Shown in pieces: positions 43,451 to 53,817 of a DNA stretch of 64,000 bases. The translations under genes were made by a program, and so were the position numbers. Every line of letters starts with the position of its first letter. Position 1 is the stretch's first letter. The notes beneath the pieces are model-generated. The model made no database searches, was not told the DNA's origin, and saw nothing but the letters and a program-made list of their open reading frames with translations. The DNA is from Paenibacillus sinopodophylli (GTDB taxonomy: Bacteria > Bacillota > Bacilli > Paenibacillales > Paenibacillaceae), in assembly GCF_005930355.1 (NCBI RefSeq), contig NZ_VDBO01000002.1, forward strand, positions 372,001-436,000, in the 5' to 3' direction.

Positions 43451-44482
43451 ATGAATACCAAAAGTGCCACCACCTATCCCACCTATAGCGGTTTTAGTTT
43501 GTCAGCAGGAGTAGGCTTGACGTTTCTCATTGCAATTGCTGCAAAATATGTTGTGCTTCTTCCACTCTTCAACATAATGGGGCAGATGGTCGTTGCTATT
43601 CTAATAGGGATGGTTTTGCGATCATGGGCTATAGTACCGGCAGTGGCGAATAGCGGAATCGTTTTCTCCAGCAAAAGACTACTGCGGGTTGGCATTATAT
43701 TGCTAGGCATGCGTTTGAACCTGCTCGATGTCATTCATGCCGGTCCGAAGGTGATAGTGATTGCGGCTGTTCATGTCGTATTTACGATATTCGTCGTATA
43801 TGGACTGAGCAAGTGGCTGGGAATCGGCAGCAGGTTAGGGCTCTTGACAGCATGCGGTACGGCGATCTGCGGGGCAGCTGCTGTTGTAGCTCTCGCGCCG
43901 CAACTGAAAGCAAACCAAAACGAAACGGCGATCAGTGCAGCTACGGTAGCTATTCTGGGCACTCTGTTTACGATCGCATATACAGCTTTGTATCCGGTAC
44001 TTGGTTTAAGCGCAGCAGGCTATGGATTATTCGCGGGATCAACGCTGCATGAGATTGCCCATGCGGTTGCTGCTGCGGCACCAGGCGGACAGGCAGCTGT
44101 TGATATGTCTGTCATGATTAAGATGACACGCGTAGCGATGCTTATCCCTGTCGCGCTTGTAATTGGGTTCTGGAACAGTCGCAAGTCGGGTACAAACGAG
44201 AGAATGAAGCTGAAGAGCTTCCCGATTCCATGGTTCATTGTTGGGTTTCTTGCAATGAGCGCAATTCATACACTAGACATTATTCCTGCTGCGATTACGG
44301 AGCAAATGATTGCTGCGGCATATTTGCTGCTTGCAATGGCTATGGCTGGTCTTGGCCTCGGTGTCGATATCGTATGGTTCAAAAAATTAGGAAAAAAACC
44401 ATTTGTCGCTGGACTTATTGGATCAATCATGCTCGCAGGACTTGGGTTTATTCTTATTCATCTGTTTCATATTGCTAATTAG
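43451..44482 (+). CDS. YeiH/UPF0324 family membrane protein (putative sulfate exporter family)
   Basis: This 343-residue protein has about ten membrane helices and the family blocks VGIILLGMRLNLLDV, LTACGTAICGAAAVVALAP, GSTLHEIAHAVAAA and the late LLAMAMAGLGLGVDI. Databases call the family putative sulfate exporters, but transport has little direct support. AGAGGT lies 7 nt before the ATG at 43451; the GTG at 43442 overlaps that site. It is divergent from a LysR regulator of the type usually paired with it. Confidence 0.85.
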   Translation: MNTKSATTYPTYSGFSLSAGVGLTFLIAIAAKYVVLLPLFNIMGQMVVAILIGMVLRSWAIVPAVANSGIVFSSKRLLRVGIILLGMRLNLLDVIHAGPKVIVIAAVHVVFTIFVVYGLSKWLGIGSRLGLLTACGTAICGAAAVVALAPQLKANQNETAISAATVAILGTLFTIAYTALYPVLGLSAAGYGLFAGSTLHEIAHAVAAAAPGGQAAVDMSVMIKMTRVAMLIPVALVIGFWNSRKSGTNERMKLKSFPIPWFIVGFLAMSAIHTLDIIPAAITEQMIAAAYLLLAMAMAGLGLGVDIVWFKKLGKKPFVAGLIGSIMLAGLGFILIHLFHIAN

Positions 44483-44524
44483 CTGTATGTATGGATGGAA
44501 TCTGAATGTAATGGAAATCAAATA

Positions 44525-44557
44525 TGCCAGCGCATGGAGAGAGTGCTTGCGCTGGCA
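44525..44557 (+). terminator. Hairpin after the yeiH-like gene
   Basis: TGCCAGCGC (44525-44533) and GCGCTGGCA (44549-44557) form a 9-bp stem. The following TTAATAT is only weakly T-rich, so termination is uncertain. It also lies downstream of gerPE on the other strand. Confidence 0.5.
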
Positions 44558-44655
44558 TTAATATGGACTTGTAACCTAAGTGGATTACCAATTATGCGAG
44601 CAGCGAATAGATAGGTACACTGGTGACAAGCATGAAAGTGGATTTGGAACCGAAC

Positions 44656-45087
44656 TTAGCATCCCAAGGGAGGAACTGGTCTTGGACGCGGGTATTGACG
44701 AATATGTTTGATTCGCGATTCACCTCGCAACTGCATACCGTTGCCGATCTGGATACTTGCGGAGGACCCGGCTGCAATGACTTGTATATGTCCTACCGTT
44801 ATGTTTGGCGAGCAGTTCACGCGAATAACCGAGAGGAATTGTTCGGCAGACTCTTCAGATTCACTGAAACTAGGCAGCGGTCGATAAAACAATGGGTAGG
44901 ATTCGAAAAATACATCGCCAGATGTCGTATGATCTTGTTGTCGCTGCAGAGCAAGTGCTCGTATACGGCCATTTGTCTCAGCACGGTCACCGAACTGGAT
45001 TGTACCGGCTTGGGCAACGCTTATAAGACAGATTGTGCCGACGCTTGCGGTTCGTATGGGGTACGTATGATCTGCTTGGATATTCAT
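44656..45087 (-). CDS. gerPE: Spore germination protein GerPE
   Basis: This protein has 143 residues from ATG 45087. The N-terminal segment YPIRTASVGTICLISVAQAGTIQFGD, the LALQRQ block and the C-terminal IQVIAAGSSASIQIGNG followed by SRIKHIRQYPRPRP match GerPE. GerP proteins are coat-associated and let germinants reach the inner-membrane receptors. AGGAGG, which overlaps the gerPD stop, lies 12 nt upstream of the ATG. An overlapping plus-strand ORF (44623-45159) is only a shadow. It is the last gene of the cluster; no gerPF follows it. Confidence 0.82.
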   Translation of the reverse strand: MNIQADHTYPIRTASVGTICLISVAQAGTIQFGDRAETNGRIRALALQRQQDHTTSGDVFFESYPLFYRPLPSFSESEESAEQFLSVIRVNCSPNITVGHIQVIAAGSSASIQIGNGMQLRGESRIKHIRQYPRPRPVPPLGC

Positions 45088-45103
45088 GCGCGTGCAGCGC
45101 CTC

Positions 45104-45313
45104 CTAGAATTCGCCCATTGATCCGCCTGCGTCCTCTGGCAGAGGTAAAGGAGCCATAGGGCCAACAATGACGGATTCGGGAGGCGTATCGAACATGGAA
45201 TATAAGGCAACGTTATCGGTATCCCCGACCTGCAGCATTGATGCGCTGGATACGCCTAGAATTTCAATTTGACCAACGCTTAATTGATGATTAACAACGG
45301 TGAATTGAAGCAT
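45104..45313 (-). CDS. gerPD: Spore germination protein GerPD
   Basis: This 69-residue protein begins MLQFTVVNHQLSVGQIEILG and contains SSASMLQVGDTDNVALYSMFDTP. It shares the repeated xVG-I-x-SASxxQVGD fold element of GerPB, GerPD and GerPE. It overlaps the gerPC stop by one base (TAATG), so it is coupled to gerPC. It is predicted to be a spore coat or intercoat protein needed for normal germinant permeation. Confidence 0.85.
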   Translation of the reverse strand: MLQFTVVNHQLSVGQIEILGVSSASMLQVGDTDNVALYSMFDTPPESVIVGPMAPLPLPEDAGGSMGEF

Positions 45314-45981
45314 TATGCCATTCCTCCAGATGATGCCATACCGGTTTGCAGCTGGCGCATATAGGAAAGGAGTGCTGCATCCGCATCGCGTTTCGTTTTG
45401 GCAAGCACGTCTGCAGAAGCAGCAGTATCGTCCTCTGCCGTTTGTTCGGACTTGTTGCTATTTTCCCTCTTCTGCATATAGAAATGAATGCGTGAAGGCA
45501 CCTGCTTGCGAATATCTTCTATAATTATTTTCCGATGATAAGGATCAAGTGGAATACAAAGTTCTTGCTCATAGGCTAGCAGCGCTTGTGGAGCTTCCAC
45601 GTTCAAATAGCGAGTCATCTCATCAAAAATGTCATTATACATCGCACTTGGAGAAGGTATGGATGGGCCGGCTGAAGGGAAAACCTCTGGTTTTTTCACC
45701 GACAGCTGATCAATACTGCCGGGAAAAGAGTCATCTCCCGTCCCGGGAGCAGTCATGCCGATATTCAAGGTACCGTCCAGCTTCTCCACTTTTAACTGGT
45801 CAAAGTGGTATTCAATGCTCTCGATATTGTAAGTAGGGCGCCTTTCGAGCTGTTTGATCTGATCACACAACGCCTGCACCTGGGCATGAAGCGTATCGAG
45901 CTGCTCTTGCTGCTCCCCCAGCTTGTTTTGAACCTCAAGCGACCACATTTGCCATGGTGACAATGGGTTTGGCTGCTGCAT
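45313..45981 (-). CDS. gerPC: Spore germination protein GerPC
   Basis: This 222-residue protein starts with an N-terminal coiled coil (about 10-50, EVQNKLGEQQEQLDTLHAQV) followed by RPTYNIESIEYHFDQLKVEKLDGTLNIGM, the core GerPC block, and a longer acidic C-terminal part. GerPC is the largest protein of the GerP system and is required for coat permeability to germinants. The gene follows gerPB after 40 nt and is coupled to gerPD. Confidence 0.92.
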   Translation of the reverse strand: MQQPNPLSPWQMWSLEVQNKLGEQQEQLDTLHAQVQALCDQIKQLERRPTYNIESIEYHFDQLKVEKLDGTLNIGMTAPGTGDDSFPGSIDQLSVKKPEVFPSAGPSIPSPSAMYNDIFDEMTRYLNVEAPQALLAYEQELCIPLDPYHRKIIIEDIRKQVPSRIHFYMQKRENSNKSEQTAEDDTAASADVLAKTKRDADAALLSYMRQLQTGMASSGGMA

Positions 45982-46021
45982 GGTTCTGCTCCTCCTTCTT
46001 GTGTCAGATTCGCGGCTGCTT

Positions 46022-46225
46022 CTACGACGGATTGGGCAGCGGCACGAAGGAAAGCGGGTTATCCTCGCCTAGCTGTGGAGCGGGTGACGTAAACCCGCCG
46101 GTATTATAGAGCTGCGATAACGAGCGGATGGAGCCTGCGCTTCCTACCTGCAAGACGGAGCTGTTCGATACACTGTCAACGCGAAGCTGATGAATCGTAA
46201 TTTGTTGATGAATCGTTAGACTCAT
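46022..46225 (-). CDS. gerPB: Spore germination protein GerPB
   Basis: This 67-residue protein begins MSLTIHQQITIHQLRVDSVS and continues NSSVLQVGSAGSIRSLSQLYNTGGF, the GerPB pattern. The C-terminal Pro-rich tail (PAPQLGEDNPLSFVPLPNPS) is as in the family. The start overlaps the gerPA stop by ATGA, so the two are co-translated. Confidence 0.9.
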   Translation of the reverse strand: MSLTIHQQITIHQLRVDSVSNSSVLQVGSAGSIRSLSQLYNTGGFTSPAPQLGEDNPLSFVPLPNPS

Positions 46226-46449
46226 ATCGCGTTCACTTCATTGTTCGTATTGTCTTGTACGTCGGGGTCAATCGAATTGGTAGCGCTGACCGCATTATTG
46301 GAATTCGTGAGACTACCGGTTAAGAACGAGCCTGATCCCGCATAAGTTTTGGAACTGCTGCTAGGAGACACCTCCAATGAATCGCCGAACTGAACGATGG
46401 AGCCGGAGCCTATGCTTACGATTTTGACAAAGCCGACAACAGCTGGCAT
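46222..46449 (-). CDS. gerPA: Spore germination protein GerPA (GerPA/GerPF family)
   Basis: This 75-residue protein belongs to the GerPA/GerPF family. It begins MPAVVGFVKIVSIGSGSIVQ, then FGDSLEVSPSSSSKTYAGSGSF and a C-terminal NAVSATNSIDPDVQDN, all conserved in this pair of paralogues. By position (first gene) it is GerPA, although its sequence does not exclude GerPF. The ATG at 46449 has AAGGAGG 6 nt upstream; the ATG two codons earlier directly touches that site. A sigma-K type promoter lies about 50 nt upstream. Confidence 0.85.
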   Translation of the reverse strand: MPAVVGFVKIVSIGSGSIVQFGDSLEVSPSSSSKTYAGSGSFLTGSLTNSNNAVSATNSIDPDVQDNTNNEVNAI

Positions 46450-46498
46450 GAGCATCCTCCTTTTTACATGAAATCATGCTGCATAGATGATCGTGCTA

Positions 46499-46525
46499 TA
46501 TTCTATGCGGCATCCGCCTAGAGGT
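46499..46525 (-). promoter_or_regulatory. Sigma-K type promoter of the gerP operon
   Basis: On the minus strand AC (46525-46524), then 16 nt, then CATAGAATA (46507-46499) matches the mother-cell sigma-K form AC-N16-CATAnnnTA. B. subtilis gerP is expressed in the mother cell by sigma-K, so the match is expected. It is not experimentally shown here. Confidence 0.65.
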
Positions 46526-46599
46526 TCCCTTCTTATAGGTATCCTGAACGATCATAGGCGCATATACTGGCAGAAGTGCTGGAAGGCGGGTGTTTGCTG

Positions 46600-47025
46600 G
46601 TGGCATCCAAATGGGATGATATGGAGCGATGGATGGAGAGGCAGCAGCTACCAAAGGGATTCGAGCTGCTTCGGGAACCGAATTGGGTTGAGCAATATGT
46701 GCGCAAAATGATGACAAAAGCGCTGCCAGAGGCAGCTGGTGCTATAATTGGAGGAGGATCAGCTACCTTTTCCGAGACTCGCCATTTTGTTCATGTCCAA
46801 ATAAATTTACCAGCCGGCTTCGATAAGGAGCAGCTTCGCTTGTTCGTGCGAGAAGATCGACTGAAGCTGGAGGGGCTGCCCGGCGGCAAAATCGAGACGA
46901 TTAAGCTGCCAAAGCTGGTAAAGCCGCGTGTTTGCAGGACACAGCTTCAGGAGCAGGTGCTGAAGGTGAAACTTCAAAAACGTCCAACTAACCGCAGCTA
47001 TCATGAAGCGATTGTTCGCTGGTGA
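46600..47025 (+). CDS. Hsp20/alpha-crystallin-like protein next to gerP
   Basis: This 141-residue protein (GTG start at 46600; AAGGCGGG lies 9 nt upstream, and a GTG at 46576 is an alternative) has a mixed N-terminus and a C-terminal HSP20-like fold, seen in FVHVQINLPAGFDKEQLRLFVREDRL and the KLPKLVKPRV and QVLKVKLQKR strands. Spore-coat proteins of this fold (GerT, CotP, CotM) are known in Bacillus. Its divergent placement with gerP suggests a spore role, but this is inference. The GVL/IXI end motif of classical Hsp20 is not evident. Confidence 0.6.
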   Translation: MASKWDDMERWMERQQLPKGFELLREPNWVEQYVRKMMTKALPEAAGAIIGGGSATFSETRHFVHVQINLPAGFDKEQLRLFVREDRLKLEGLPGGKIETIKLPKLVKPRVCRTQLQEQVLKVKLQKRPTNRSYHEAIVRW

Positions 47026-47175
47026 TCGGGCAGGTTCGTCTTGAAGGGCATGCGTCGTACGATGTATGCTCTTTTTGTCACGAAATCGACAGGGATAACA
47101 GTTGGCTAAAGGGACCTCTATCCCTTATAATGTCTAATGAACATGTACATATTAGCAAAAAAGGGAGTGTGCTCG

Positions 47176-47376
47176 GTGTCATTAGTCGATGTAAGCAGTG
47201 TTTCTGCTTCGTTATTCATACTCGGAATCGTTTTTTTAATGCTTATTTTCGGATTGCTAAGCTTTGGAATTTTGCGCATGTTTCAGCAAAAGTTTCGGAC
47301 TGGCTGGTTTAGCTTCGCAGGAGCTATTGTGAGTTTCATTGTCTTTATGTTTATACTAAACAAATGGTATCTATAG
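47176..47376 (+). CDS. Small two-helix membrane protein, unknown
   Basis: This 66-residue protein starts at GTG 47176, chosen because AAAGGGAG lies 8 nt upstream; an in-frame ATG at 47137 has no site. Two hydrophobic helices (about 8-31 and 41-61) flank a short basic loop MFQQKFRTG. No family is recognised. It precedes another two-helix protein by 35 nt, and both are read toward zur. Confidence 0.6.
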   Translation: MSLVDVSSVSASLFILGIVFLMLIFGLLSFGILRMFQQKFRTGWFSFAGAIVSFIVFMFILNKWYL

Positions 47377-47411
47377 CTGAGCTATAGCTTATCGCTACCG
47401 GAGGTTAAAGC

Positions 47412-47636
47412 TTGACCTGGACATTGATATGGTTTGTCGTAAATATTTTTTTTGTTGTTTCCGTAGTGACATACATGTTTATCCATCGCTCCTACACGGA
47501 GGCGAGGCGCCAATCAAACGATGCTGCACTGGTTAGAAGGCTCAATGCAATGCGAATGCTGGTAGGCATTCTGAGTATTGTGCTGTTCGTAGCGATGTCA
47601 GCAAGCTTCATGGTTAATATGAGATTGAACGGTTAA
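47412..47636 (+). CDS. Small two-helix membrane protein, unknown
   Basis: This 74-residue protein starts at TTG 47412, with GGAGGT at 47400-47405. Two membrane helices (about 3-25 and 47-69) surround a positively charged loop (HRSYTEARRQSN). It is similar in layout to the preceding small protein but not clearly homologous. No function can be assigned. It is followed by a strong terminator and then by zur. Confidence 0.6.
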   Translation: MTWTLIWFVVNIFFVVSVVTYMFIHRSYTEARRQSNDAALVRRLNAMRMLVGILSIVLFVAMSASFMVNMRLNG

Positions 47637-47637
47637 G

Positions 47638-47669
47638 CAAAGGCTCTCATTGACGAGAGCTTTTTTTTT
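47638..47669 (+). terminator. Intrinsic terminator upstream of zur
   Basis: GCTCTC (47643-47648) and GAGAGC (47655-47660) form a stem with a 6-nt loop, extended by A-T pairs, followed by nine Ts. It separates the small membrane proteins from zur. Confidence 0.85.
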
Positions 47670-47713
47670 CGTCATTATGGAGGTATACCATTTTTAGTCC
47701 GGAGGTTCGACAT

Positions 47714-48151
47714 ATGCATACGATGGAAGACATTATACGACGCATGTCTAGTCAAGGATTGAGAATAACGGATCAAAGAAAAACGCTGGCGAAGCTATTT
47801 TCGGAGACGCAGGGCTACTTGGCGCCTAAAGAGGTCTATGAATATATGGGCAAATCCTATACTGGACTCAGCTTTGATACCGTTTACCGAAACTTGCGCG
47901 TGATGGAAGAGCTAGGTGTTCTGGAGCAAGTTATCTTCGAGGATGGCGGCAAATTCAAGCTGCACTGCAGAGAGAATGATCATCATCACCATATGATTTG
48001 TTTGCAATGCGGCAAAACGTATCCAATCACGTTCTGTCCGATGGAGCAAACGAATGTACCTGATGATTTCCAGGTCGTGAAGCATAAATTTGAAGTGTTC
48101 GGATACTGCAAAGCATGCGTGCAGGAAGAGTCCGCAGCAAGCGGAGTCTGA
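47714..48151 (+). CDS. zur: Zinc uptake regulator Zur (Fur family)
   Basis: This 145-residue Fur-family repressor has the length of B. subtilis Zur. The winged HTH contains [21 protein letters not shown]. The structural zinc site is Cys96, Cys99, Cys132 and Cys135 (CLQC, CKAC). The regulatory-site residues include Cys85 and the histidine run His90-93. Zinc-loaded Zur represses zinc importers; a matching box is found at the znuA promoter 3 kb downstream. The stop overlaps the yidD start by one base. Confidence 0.93.
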   Translation: MHTMEDIIRRMSSQGLRITDQRKTLAKLFSETQGYLAPKEVYEYMGKSYTGLSFDTVYRNLRVMEELGVLEQVIFEDGGKFKLHCRENDHHHHMICLQCGKTYPITFCPMEQTNVPDDFQVVKHKFEVFGYCKACVQEESAASGV

Positions 48152-48408
48152 TGACGGATAAACGAGTAATGCGCAGAGTGACGCAGGCTCCGATTCATTT
48201 CTATCGCAAAGTGATCTCGCCGCTAATGCCGCCGTCATGCCGATTCTATCCGACATGCTCGATGTATGCGCTTGAGGCTATTGAGAAGCATGGCGCAGCT
48301 AAGGGCTCATGGCTTGCAGCGAAGAGAATTGCACGCTGCCACCCGTTTCATGCAGGGGGGTACGACCCGGTTCCCGCTGTACTCGGTTCCAAGTCAGATG
48401 CTCCTTGA
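48151..48408 (+). CDS. yidD: Membrane protein insertion efficiency factor YidD
   Basis: This 85-residue protein has the family core [20 protein letters not shown] followed by [20 protein letters not shown] and [14 protein letters not shown], with the conserved cysteines. YidD assists YidC-dependent membrane insertion. The ATG at 48151 overlaps the zur stop (TGATG); an ATG at 48169 is another possible start. The 3' end overlaps the -35 element of the metS leader promoter. Confidence 0.92.
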   Translation: MTDKRVMRRVTQAPIHFYRKVISPLMPPSCRFYPTCSMYALEAIEKHGAAKGSWLAAKRIARCHPFHAGGYDPVPAVLGSKSDAP

Positions 48409-48434
48409 CAGATAGGGAGCACATTCGGTATATT
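48405..48434 (+). promoter_or_regulatory. Sigma-A promoter of the metS leader
   Basis: TTGACA (48405-48410) and TATATT (48429-48434) have 18-nt spacing. The -35 overlaps the end of yidD. It would start the T-box leader near 48441. Confidence 0.65.
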
Positions 48435-48515
48435 TTGAATATTAAAGGGCTACACTGTCATTCATATTTCCCTATATGTCCGAGGAACGGATAAGTATAG
48501 TAGCACAACCTTAAC

Positions 48516-50808
<2,293 letters not shown>

Positions 50809-50839
50809 CAACATCAGCAAACCAATATATGAAGCATAG

Positions 50840-50884
50840 AAGGTGTTCTGGATGTCGAAAGACAGACTGAACACCTTTTTTTGC
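50840..50884 (+). terminator. Intrinsic terminator after metS
   Basis: AGGTGTTC (50841-50848) pairs with GAACACCT (50869-50876), with a partly paired interior, followed by a T-run. Confidence 0.8.
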
Positions 50885-50976
50885 ACGGAATGAATGGGTT
50901 AGATACCACGCGTCAAGAAGTTACGGCTTGCATTGTCTGTATAGGAACACGAACATTGTTATTCTTCCAAACGGGG

Positions 50977-51026
50977 TTGACAGCCCAGCAAATAGCATCG
51001 TATAATACAAAACGTAATAATAACGA
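50977..51026 (+). promoter_or_regulatory. znuA promoter with overlapping Zur box
   Basis: TTGACA (50977-50982) and TATAAT (51001-51006) have 18-nt spacing, predicting transcription from about 51013. CGTAAT-A-ATAACG (51013-51025) at that start matches the Bacillus Zur operator CGTAATNATTACG with one mismatch. Zinc-loaded Zur bound there should block the zinc importer operon. The rest of the 255-nt gap before znuA holds the metS terminator and nothing else obvious. Confidence 0.75.
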
Positions 51027-51063
51027 TTACGAAAAAGAAATTGTGGAATGGAGAGAATACAAA

Positions 51064-52116
51064 ATGAGAAATGTGACAATAACGATGCGCAAGGCAGCGT
51101 TAAGCCTGCTTCTAGCTGCTATGCTGCTATTCGCAGCAGCTTGCGGTAACAATACGGATAACGCAACTCCGCCCGCGGATGCGACGAATGCAGCAAACGC
51201 GTCAAATGAAGCAAATAGTAATAAAGCAGCAGAAGAGTCGGAAAAGCAGATCAGCGTAGTTACTAGCTTCTATCCACTATATTATCTAGCTTCTGAAATT
51301 GGAGGCAGTCATGTGGCTGCTATTAATCTGGTAGCAACAGGCATAGAACCGCATGACTGGACGCCAAAAAGCCGTGATCTAGATACAGCGTCTAAGGCTC
51401 AGCTTTTCCTGTATCATGGAGCTGGTCTTGAGGGATGGGTTGATGGATTTCTAAAGGGCTTGTCGAAAGACAGCACAGTTGTCACGAAGGAAATCAGCAA
51501 TGGCATTGCATTAATTGAAGGCTCAGAAGAAGAGCATGCAGATGAGCACGAGCATGAGGATGAACATGGCCAAGAAGAGGAGCATGATCACGGCGGATTG
51601 GACCCTCATACGTGGGTAAGTCCAAAATCGGCATTAAAGCTTGCTGAGAATGTGAAAAACAGCTTAATCGAGGTTGACAGTGCAAACCAAGCAGACTATG
51701 AGCAAAACTATACGGAGCTTGTTGCTAAGCTGGAAGCGATCGATGCGGATTACACAGCTAAGCTAGCACAAACCACAAATAAGAATATCGTAACTTCTCA
51801 TCAAGCTTTCGGATACTTGGCACGTGATTATGGACTTAAGCAATTATCGATTATGGGATTAAGCCCAGATGCGGAGCCGCGCGCTCAGGATATGCTGGAG
51901 ATCGCGAAGTTCATCAAAGCAAACGGCGTGAAATATATCTTTTTCGAGGAGCTCGTATCTGACCAGTTGGCCAAAACGCTAGCAGATGAGGCAGATGTGG
52001 ATACGATGGTGTTAAATCCGCTTGAGGGCTTAACGCCAGATCAAGAAAAGAGCGGTGAAACATACGTAACGCTAATGGAACGAAACTTGCAAAATCTTGT
52101 GCAAGCATTACAATAG
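51064..52116 (+). CDS. znuA: Zinc ABC transporter substrate-binding lipoprotein
   Basis: This is a 350-residue cluster A-I solute-binding lipoprotein. The lipobox ends FAAACGN (Cys about residue 29). A Ser/Ala/Asn linker follows, and the core begins ISVVTSFYPLYYLASEIGG. A His/Glu/Asp-rich loop (EEEHADEHEHEDEHGQEEEH, around residues 155-180) is typical of zinc-specific binders. Metal ligands are the histidines in GIEPHDWTP, LDPHTWVSP and VTSHQAFGYLA. The ATG at 51064, after GGAGAG, is the signal-peptide start; the frame is open upstream but lacks a start signal. It is the first gene of znuACB. Confidence 0.95.
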   Translation: MRNVTITMRKAALSLLLAAMLLFAAACGNNTDNATPPADATNAANASNEANSNKAAEESEKQISVVTSFYPLYYLASEIGGSHVAAINLVATGIEPHDWTPKSRDLDTASKAQLFLYHGAGLEGWVDGFLKGLSKDSTVVTKEISNGIALIEGSEEEHADEHEHEDEHGQEEEHDHGGLDPHTWVSPKSALKLAENVKNSLIEVDSANQADYEQNYTELVAKLEAIDADYTAKLAQTTNKNIVTSHQAFGYLARDYGLKQLSIMGLSPDAEPRAQDMLEIAKFIKANGVKYIFFEELVSDQLAKTLADEADVDTMVLNPLEGLTPDQEKSGETYVTLMERNLQNLVQALQ

Positions 52117-52174
52117 AACAAAAGGCAAACCTACGGAGCTGACTCAGCTCCGTATTGCTGTGAGGAGAGAAATA

Positions 52175-53002
52175 ATGGCGCAATCATCGAATCGCATCAC
52201 CAATACAGGCGCTAGCTGCCACCAAGAGGTCATTTCACTGGAGGATGTTTCTTTTTCGTTTCAACAGCAGGCTGTCATTTCGGATCTTAGCTTTGCGGTG
52301 AAGGAACGCGATTTTATTGGCTTAATCGGAACGAATGGCGCCGGAAAAACGACGCTGCTGCGCATGATCGTCGGCTTGCTGAAGCCTACTAGCGGTACAA
52401 TTCGGCTGTTCGGCGAAAAGGTAGAGCGTTTCAAGCAATGGGAGCGCATCGGCTACGTACCGCAGAAAAACGCACTGAATCCGTTGTTTCCGGCAACGGT
52501 TCGTGAAGTCGTGCTCTCAGGACTATATGGTCGAAGCAAGCTGTTCAAGCGAATGAACAAAGACGATTTCAACAAATGCGAAGATGCTCTGCACGCAATG
52601 GGTATAGAGGATTTGCAGGACAAGCGGATCGGACAGCTGTCTGGCGGACAACAGCAGCGAGTGTTTCTGGCTAGAGCTCTCATTAACAATCCGTCACTGC
52701 TTATTCTCGATGAGCCGACTGTTGGGATTGATACGGAGACGCAGGAAAGCTTCTTCCACATGATCAAGCATATGCATCAGCATCACAATATTACATTCCT
52801 TATGGTTTCTCATGATTTGGATATGATTCGCTCTTATTTGGGACAAGAGCCGGCAGCCTCTAACGGGAAGCTCAAGTTTCATATTAAGCATTCGCATGAA
52901 ACTGAGGACTGTGTGGAGAATGATTTGGCACATAGCTTGAAGGGCCTTAGAGAGCAAATGGAAAGCAGGAAAGAGGTTGTTTTGATTGGAGATCGTAACT
53001 AG
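52175..53002 (+). CDS. znuC: Zinc ABC transporter ATP-binding protein
   Basis: This ABC ATPase has 275 residues from ATG 52175, selected by GAGGAGAG at 52162-52169; the frame is open upstream into znuA. Walker A is GTNGAGKT, the signature is LSGGQQQR, Walker B is LLILDEPTVGID, and the switch His is in VSHDLDM. It powers zinc import with ZnuA and ZnuB. The C-terminal tail contains histidines (HIKHSHETED). Its end overlaps znuB by 17 nt. Confidence 0.93.
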   Translation: MAQSSNRITNTGASCHQEVISLEDVSFSFQQQAVISDLSFAVKERDFIGLIGTNGAGKTTLLRMIVGLLKPTSGTIRLFGEKVERFKQWERIGYVPQKNALNPLFPATVREVVLSGLYGRSKLFKRMNKDDFNKCEDALHAMGIEDLQDKRIGQLSGGQQQRVFLARALINNPSLLILDEPTVGIDTETQESFFHMIKHMHQHHNITFLMVSHDLDMIRSYLGQEPAASNGKLKFHIKHSHETEDCVENDLAHSLKGLREQMESRKEVVLIGDRN

Positions 53003-53795
53003 CGAGTTTTTTCAGCGGGCCCTTATTGGCGGGCTGCTCATTGGCGTAACCGCGCCGCTGATGGGCTTATTTCTTGTGCTTCGCAGACTTTCGATGATCG
53101 GAGATACGTTATCGCATGTCTCGATCGCGGGGGTTGCGCTTGGATTTTTAATCGGGGTGTATCCGATAGCGGTTGGCTTAGTTTTTGCCATTGCGGCATC
53201 CTTTGCCATAGAAAAGCTTCGCAAAGCATATAAATCTTATGCAGAGTTGTCCATTGCCATTATTATGAGCGGCGGGGTTGCACTGGCTTCATTGCTGTTC
53301 ACGATGGGAAAAGGCTTCAATAACAATGTGAACAGCTATTTATTCGGCAGCATCTATACACTGAACAGCACGGATCTTTATGTAATTGGTGGCGTTACGG
53401 TTGTCGTACTCATTGCCATTTGGATGCAGGTTAAGGAGTTGTTCTTGATTACGTTCGACGAGGATGCAGCAGCTGTCAGCGGCTTGCCTGTCAAATTCTA
53501 CAATATTATGATTAGCGTGCTTACTGCGCTTGTTATTAGCGTTTCGATCAAAATCGTCGGAGCACTGCTCGTATCTGCGCTGCTTACGATACCAGCAGCT
53601 TGCAGCTTGATTATTGCGAAGAGCTTTCGTCAAAGTGTAATTACAGTCGTTATTATTGGGGAGCTGGCGGTTGTAGCGGGATTACTGATCGCTGGAATAT
53701 GGAACTTAGCGCCAGGTGGAACCATTGTACTGCTGTTGATTGCCGTACTGCTACTTCTGCTTTTACTAAAGCGTGGAGTGCGTGCTGGTAGCTGA
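52986..53795 (+). CDS. znuB: Zinc ABC transporter permease
   Basis: This 269-residue ABC-3 family permease has about eight or nine membrane helices. It carries the family blocks GVTAPLMGLFLVLRRLSMIGDTLSHVS at the N-terminus, and DEDAAAVSGLPVKFYN and GALLVSALLTIPAACSL later. The start is TTG at 52986 with AAGAGG 9 nt upstream, inside the end of znuC. It forms the membrane channel of the Zur-controlled zinc importer. Confidence 0.94.
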   Translation: MEIVTSEFFQRALIGGLLIGVTAPLMGLFLVLRRLSMIGDTLSHVSIAGVALGFLIGVYPIAVGLVFAIAASFAIEKLRKAYKSYAELSIAIIMSGGVALASLLFTMGKGFNNNVNSYLFGSIYTLNSTDLYVIGGVTVVVLIAIWMQVKELFLITFDEDAAAVSGLPVKFYNIMISVLTALVISVSIKIVGALLVSALLTIPAACSLIIAKSFRQSVITVVIIGELAVVAGLLIAGIWNLAPGGTIVLLLIAVLLLLLLLKRGVRAGS

Positions 53796-53817
53796 TAGCT
53801 GATAGGGGGAGAAGGGT

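Noticed and set aside
44623-45159. A 178-residue plus-strand ORF covering the gerPE region
   Set aside because: It is antisense to gerPE and gerPD, whose products are recognisable and form a coupled operon. The plus-strand product resembles nothing known and has no good ribosome binding site.
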